The notes beneath the pieces were generated by a model that was not told the origin of the DNA, made no database searches, and saw nothing but the letters and a program-made list of their open reading frames with translations. Shown piece after piece: positions 58,809-64,000 of a stretch of 64,000 nt of DNA. A program made the position numbers and the translations under genes. Each line of letters starts with the position of its first letter. The stretch's first letter is position 1. Source of the stretch: Galaxea fascicularis (lineage: Eukaryota; Cnidaria; Anthozoa; Scleractinia; Euphylliidae); contig OX419347.1 in assembly GCA_948470475.1 (NCBI GenBank), positions 3,415,072 to 3,479,071 of the forward strand, given 5' to 3'.

Positions 58809-61800
58809 ATGGTGGACGGAAAACACTCATCTCATTCACTTTTATTTAGGATAACCACAGCGCTCTTTTACGGAATTTGTTCTTTTCTTATAGTTGTCGT
58901 GAACAAGACGGTGCTAACAACTTTCAGGTAAGCTGTGAGTCAGGTGTTTAATGAACCTAAATTTTGATCGCTGTTCTCACATGCTGACTTACTCCCGTTC
59001 ACATTCAGTTCAGTGATTTTGCAACCGAATTGTAAGTTCAAAAACCCCTCCGATCCGGCTATTTTCAATAATTTAACTTATATTTATCGATCCGTGGTAA
59101 AATCGGAACACTTATTTTTTTAATTAAGTCTTGTATAATAAACAAAAGGGTACTTCATTCTTTGGGAATATTTCCTCAGGACTACTCGAGTAATTAATGA
59201 TGCGCTGTTGTTATAGCAATCCGTATCCTCACTGTCGTCAATCATTTGAGATTTTATTACTTGTATATATCATTGTAGATTTCCATCGTTCCAGTTTCTT
59301 GGATTGGGACAGGTAGGTCAGATTTTACACGTGTACAGTGGCTAGAACACCGACAACCAGATATTTACTTTGTTGTGACTAGCAGTTGTGTTACGCTTTT
59401 GTTGTATATACATTTATTTATTTGGTAGATTTCAATGATAGGCTTGTGAATTAATGGGTTTTTTTTTTCTACAATTACACTATTGTGAGTTTGTTTTTCA
59501 AATTTTGATAATGGCCTTATATTGATAATGGAAAGAGCTCATTCAAATTAGTTAAGTAGCCAAGTTGCAGGCCACATGATCATGAATTGTAAAATCAGAA
59601 ATTTGCCTCCAACATAATCAAATATCTGCAAAACTTCCAGAGCCTTGTTTTCCCTACTTTGAAAGATATAGATATGATTCTCAAACTCATCTGTAGAAAT
59701 CATTAGATTTTAGTAATTTCTTATCAATCATTTATGATGTTTTTTACCAAATCAATGTCTTTTGTATATCTAACTTCAGATGGTAGCGACAATCATTGTT
59801 CTTTATAGCCTTAAGTTGGGTGGTGTTGTCTCATTTCCTGGTCACACATCATCTACATTTAAGCAGGTTAGTTCTATATGCTGTCGTCACCTAAAGGGAT
59901 ACATGTAGGTGGAATAAACCCCTTAGTGACTTTTGATGATGTCAAATTCTCCTTGTGTTTGACGAGCAAATTTGAAAGAAGAATAAAGCAATTTATCAGA
60001 CATCACAAAGGGTTTTTTCCAAGCACCCCTTCATTTTGTGAGCAAGTGTGGATCCATATTGGTAAGTCCACCATTTAACAGAAGACGGTCTGCTTTTGGA
60101 AAATATATGTAAGTACATTTTTTAGAATGGCAGTACCGGTAAATTTCCAAGATTTAAAATCAATCTACATCATGTTTGACCAATATTTCTGATTGAATGA
60201 AATGGCCATTGGAATTCTTATTTGTAATATCCAGAATTTGAATGGATTCATGAAGACTCCTCTGGAAATCTTTTTGCAATTACTGGTAGTGTAGTGTAGC
60301 TAGATTGACTGGAATGGATGAAATTATCAACTGATTTACAAGGCTTCCCCTGATGAAAATGGGACTGTTGATCAATATACAGTTCAAGTGACTCAAAAGC
60401 CTTTCTTTTGGGATTGAAATCAACAATTTTTGTTGGTCACCACTTTTCCTGGATCTGCACATGATGAGATTTAGTTTAAAGTTACTGTAATGCCTTCCAG
60501 AATGCTTTTGAAGGGAAAAAACTTTCTTATTGGGTATGTAGTTTCAAAGAACATTCCAATTTCCCTTGGAACATCTATATTTAACAGACTGTGTTATAAC
60601 CGGAGGCTGAAGAACAGAACTTTTGCAATAATATTCCCTTTTTTGGTGGTGGTCACTTAAGATAATTCTTCCTTTAAAGCAACCAATTCTGTCTTATTAC
60701 TAGAGGACTACATTTTTCCAGTCCCTAAGGCAGTGCTTACAAGAGTTTTGTAAATAAAAGTAGAAAAAAACACATGCAGCAACTGCAGAATTCATTCAGT
60801 CATTCAATCTATAAGTTTAAAACCTTCCCAGGTGTGGCCTCTTCCTCTGCTGTATGTCGGAAATCTGGTGTTTGGATTAGGAAGCACTAAACGACTCAAG
60901 TAAGTATTATAATATTTATCATCAGTAATAATACACTGAAGTTCCTTAAAATTCACATTTTAGTGTTGAGACTTATAAGGATCATAACAATTTCAAGGAG
61001 CAAAACCTTTCACAGTTTTAAAAAGCAAACCAATAATGCAGATATCTTTAAAATATATTAATACATTTTAGTGTGGTCTAAAATGCTTAGTATTGAGTGA
61101 CAGACCTTAATGGTAAATGTAAATGTCAATGTAATAAATAACTAAACATTAAATAAATATATTCCTTTTTTAAGTTTTATTTTTATTATTGTTGGAGATG
61201 ACTTCAAACTGTTATTTAGAGGTCGTGTTCTTGAAAGGCTGGTCAGTAAAATGTCAAAATGAGTTTGGGCAGAACAACACAAGTCAGGGCTACTCTCACT
61301 ATTACAAATGTTTTGCTCTCTTTTCAACTTTAGCCTTCCCATGTTCACAGTTCTGAGAAGATTTTCAATTCTCTTTACAATGATTGGAGAGGCATTTCTG
61401 TTAGGGTGAGTTTTTATAGACAGGAGAACATGATTAACCCCTTAAGCCCTAGGACCAAAATGAATATCCTCCTCACTGAATTCTATGTGTGTCTTATAGT
61501 ATTAATAGGGAGAATCTGTTCAGTCATCAGGACATTATATCTGGTGATCATTGTGTACAATTGTATATTCTCATGACTTTTATGCTTTAATCAAGTAGTT
61601 AAATGATGTGAGGAGAAATTTCATACTGGTCATGACTATTGGGGGTTAAAGGATTAACATGTGCGGTTGAGTTACATTTTTTCTGGTACTCTTGAGAAAA
61701 TGTAAAATGTAATTTGCATTGGAGTGTCTAATATTTAATAAAGCTGTATTTCAATTTATTAATAATATATGAAAAGGTTTCCTGTTTGGAGAGTCCATCT

Positions 61801-63616
61801 GTTGCCTTATAGAAAGAGATGAGACAGAGATCCAAACCACTGACTTTGGAAAAACGTTCAAGTTTGTCAACATTTGCAGTTTACAATATTCAAGGCTGTG
61901 CTCTAAGAATAGTAAACAACCAACTGTTTAGTTCAGTTGGTAGAGCACCAGACTGATGTGCGGGAGGTCGTGGGATCAAACCTTGACCAGACCAACACTC
62001 AGGGTCTTTAAATAACTGAGGAGAAAGTGCTTCCTTTGTAATGACATCTGCAAATGGTTAGACTTTCTAGTCTTCTCGGATAAGGACAATAAACCAGAGG
62101 TCCCATCTCACAACTTACAGATGTGGGACATTAAAGAACCCACACACTTTTCAGAAAGAGTAGAGGTCATAGTCCCTGGTGTGAAGGTCTATAACTTATT
62201 CTGTTCTTGGAGCACCTGTGTTGATGCAGCTATTCATTCTAATAAGATTGTAAACTACGTGGCTGCAATTTGCACCCCCAAAAAAGTAGTCTCGCAAAGT
62301 CCCCCATAAAGTGTTGTAAAGTACTACACCGTATATAAATCTCCCATTATTATAAATAATTATTATATTATTATTAAATTAATATTATTATTTTAAAGTA
62401 GTTGGGCACACAGAATCTCGAAACCCTTGAAATCCAAGGTGCACACCATAAAAGTTTGGTGCAAAAACTATTATTTCCTGGTGGCCCAAAGGCAAAAGTA
62501 AGTCACCCTGGCGACTGGGCACTGCTAGAGCACAGTGCTGACATTGATCTACTGTAATTGACTTGTTGATGATCAGAATTTATTTTTCAGGTCAGTAGCC
62601 AAACCTCAGGTTCAATTTACAGTTTTTCTCATGATATTGGGTGCCCTGGTAGCAGCAAGGTAAAGCATAGTGTCTATCTTGTTTGTATTTCTTTGAATGA
62701 TCAATTCATTTCTGCTTTAAAGGCAGCTAAGGCATTTTGGCCCTCAGTAGAACAGTTTTAGCAGCGTGGATTATAAATTTATTGGGCCTATGCAGATCAG
62801 AAATTATGTTTTGGTCACCTTGCCAATGCAACATAACTTTTATCGTGTAAATATTGCTAATAAGCAGCATTGCTAATAAGATTTATTAAAAGATAATTAT
62901 AATTAAAATAAGCTTCTTGCATGGCTGTCATTAAGGGATGGGGGCTGGGGATTTTACCCTCATATTTTGAGGTATATCCCTGGCTACTTTGATCGAAAAC
63001 CAGCATGATGACTTCACTACAGCAACTCAATTAAATCCCCAGCTATTTTTTCTAATCCCCACCTGCTTCAATATTTATGGACAGCCCTGCACTTGTTGAG
63101 AGGGGGCTGAAAAGAAAAAAAAAACGAAATTTATGGGTGAACCAAATTGAAGGAGAGGAATAAAACCAAATTTGATTTTTTATTTGTATTTCAGGTATAT
63201 AACTTTGAAAATAAATTTTATTTTCAAAGTTATATAACTGAAAGTCCTTTCAATATTGGTTTTGTAGGATCAACTCTATTTTCCAATTTTCTCAAATTAT
63301 TCTGACAGATATGACACAATTACAAAGAGTGTATGACTTTCTCATCACTAAACATGATAACATTTATTAATGCTTTTTCCCCGTTAGTGATGACCTTGCG
63401 TTTGATGCCACTGGCTATACATATATCCTGATAAATGATGTTCTTACTGCTGCTAATGGTAAGATTAATTTATCATTTACTTAAAATAAGACAAAATACC
63501 CAATAGGTAATTATAAAAAATAAATTATATTAGCTTTTATGAGGTGACATCAGGTAACAATCGTTCTGCATTCTTGTCTACTAGGTGTTTTTGTGAAGAA
63601 AAAGTTGAATTCAAAA
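58809..63616 (+). CDS. SLC35D: SLC35D-type nucleotide-sugar transporter, 5' part
   Basis: Eight plus-strand exons join in phase: 58809-58927, 59279-59312, 59780-59866, 60832-60899, 61334-61405, 62591-62659, 63388-63458 and 63585-63616; the gene runs past the window edge. The 184 residues cover roughly the first half of a 320-350-residue transporter. Features include FRITTALFYGICSFLIVVVN-KTVL (first helix), FPSFQFLGLGQM, VWPLPLLYVGNLVFGLGSTK, LPMFTVLRRFSILFTMIGE, FMILGALVAASDDLAFD-type helices and NDVLTAANGVFVKKKLNSK. The VLRRFS and NxxxAANGVxVKKKL signatures mark the SLC35D1/D2 group, which exchanges UDP-sugars for UMP in ER/Golgi membranes. The exact substrate cannot be told. It starts 239 bases from TMEM59. 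Confidence 0.92.
61435..61655. mobile_element. AACCCCTTAAGCCC inverted-end repeat
   Basis: TTAACCCCTTAAGCCCTAGG at the left and GGGGGTTAAAGGATTAA at the right are loosely inverted, around a body with CTCCTCACTGAATTC and GAGGAGAAATTTCATACTGGTCATGA. The style is that of the dispersed CCCTTTAACCCC repeats; it lies in an SLC35D intron. Confidence 0.6.
61890..62545 (-). mobile_element. GCTGTGCTCT element split by a SINE
   Basis: The left terminus AAGGCTGTGCTCTAAGAA is at 61,893 and the body resumes at 62,396 with AAGTAGTTGGGCAC, then CGAAACCCTTGAAATCCAAGG, GCAAAAGTAAGTCACC and the right terminus CTAGAGCACAGTGC. Against the intact copy at 42,864-43,028 it is continuous except for the inserted SINE. 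Confidence 0.85.
61922..62320 (+). mobile_element. tRNA-derived SINE, second family
   Basis: The head shows an A box (TTCAGTTGGTAGAGCACC) and a B box (GGTCGTGGGATCAAACC) at tRNA spacing, so it derives from a tRNA gene. The body follows with CCAACACTCAGGGTC, AACTGAGGAGAAAGTGCT and ATAAGGACAATAAACCAGAG. There is no acceptor-stem pairing, so it is not a functional tRNA. Confidence 0.85.
63196..63236. repeat. 41-bp perfect-type AT palindrome
   Basis: TATATAACTTTGAAAATAAA and its reverse complement meet with almost no loop in an SLC35D intron. Confidence 0.9.
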
Positions 63617-63689
63617 GTAAGTTTGATTTTGTACTCTTACAGTCCAGGATAGTCATCTGAGGTTTTTGTTTTCTTTTATTGTCTTTGGG

Positions 63690-63970
63690 GAGCAGGGATG
63701 GCGCAGTGGTGAGAGCATTTGCTTCCCACCAATGTGGTCGGGGTTCGATTCCCAGACTTGACATCATATGTGGGTTGAGTTTGTTGTTGGTTCTCTTCTC
63801 TGCTCCAAGAGGTTTTTCTCCGGGTACTTCGGTTTTCCCTCTCCATAAAAACCAACACTGCTAAATTCAATTCGATATGGAAATGCTCAAACATTTAATA
63901 CATCAGCCCCTAGCTCGGAAGACTGGGCAACCACTCCTCATGCCATCAAGCTTTTAAATAAACTTAACAT
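63690..63970 (+). mobile_element. tRNA-derived SINE, full-length copy
   Basis: A box GATGGCGCAGTGGTGAGAGC and B box GGGGTTCGATTCCC are at tRNA-like spacing. The body ATGTGGGTTGAGTTTGTTG and CTCTGCTCCAAGAGGTTTTT is shared with 12,878-13,095, and the tail CCACTCCTCATGCCATCAAG with 23,213-23,295. It is inserted in an SLC35D intron, in the gene's orientation. Confidence 0.88.
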
Positions 63971-64000
63971 TTTTATAATTACATTACATTTTATCCCTTT

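Noticed and set aside
61922..61995. Functional tRNA gene
   Set aside because: A and B boxes are present, but the ends do not pair as an acceptor stem and SINE body sequence follows directly.
63695..63765. Functional tRNA gene
   Set aside because: The tRNA-like head belongs to a SINE with a second copy at 12.9 kb; no acceptor stem.

Overview
This is animal nuclear DNA, most likely from an anthozoan cnidarian such as a stony coral. Genes are split into short exons with GT-AG introns. There are no operons or ribosome binding sites, and the intergenic space is packed with short inverted-repeat elements, tRNA-derived SINEs, minisatellites and degraded retrotransposons. The taxon is inferred from overall character and remembered repeat style; no search was run.

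Four conserved genes could be assembled by hand from splice sites and reading phase. Three lie in tandem on the minus strand: a SPATA6-family gene (38.3-43.8 kb), an ELM2-like/SANT-domain gene with a tandem-repeat acidic/basic tail (44.5-49.8 kb), and TMEM59 (53.6-58.6 kb). The fourth, an SLC35D-type nucleotide-sugar transporter, runs on the plus strand from 58.8 kb off the right edge. TMEM59 and SLC35D are head to head with 239 bases between their start codons, so they probably share a promoter. Both products belong to the secretory/Golgi system.

The left half is mostly repeat and relic DNA. A 40-bp satellite array fills 0-3 kb. A broken Ty3/gypsy-type gag relic follows, then a cluster of decayed fragments (THAP zinc finger, Cys-rich fragment, RecQ-like helicase, a proline/serine-rich exon) at 4.4-8.4 kb. 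A LINE relic lies at 11-12 kb, a degenerate ACTG-rich tract with nested elements at 13.2-16.1 kb, and a run of large foldback elements at 14.5-22.7 kb, including a near-perfect 325-bp palindrome and an AT-rich hairpin array.

The middle (24-38 kb) holds three phase-compatible exons of a USP/C19-like gene, one isolated POLR1A-like exon, a 1.6-kb 27-bp minisatellite, a 230-bp direct duplication, a 45-bp minisatellite and a LINE reverse-transcriptase fragment.

No clearly new multi-gene system was found. The most notable items are the bidirectional TMEM59/SLC35D locus, the palindrome-rich left half, the nested transposons, the orphan RNA polymerase I exon and the repeat-expanded tail of the SANT protein. 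Stretches not listed (about 8.4-10.9, 16.1-18.1, 22.7-24.0, 37.0-38.3 and 50.3-52.9 kb) are AT-rich non-coding DNA in which I see no supportable gene.
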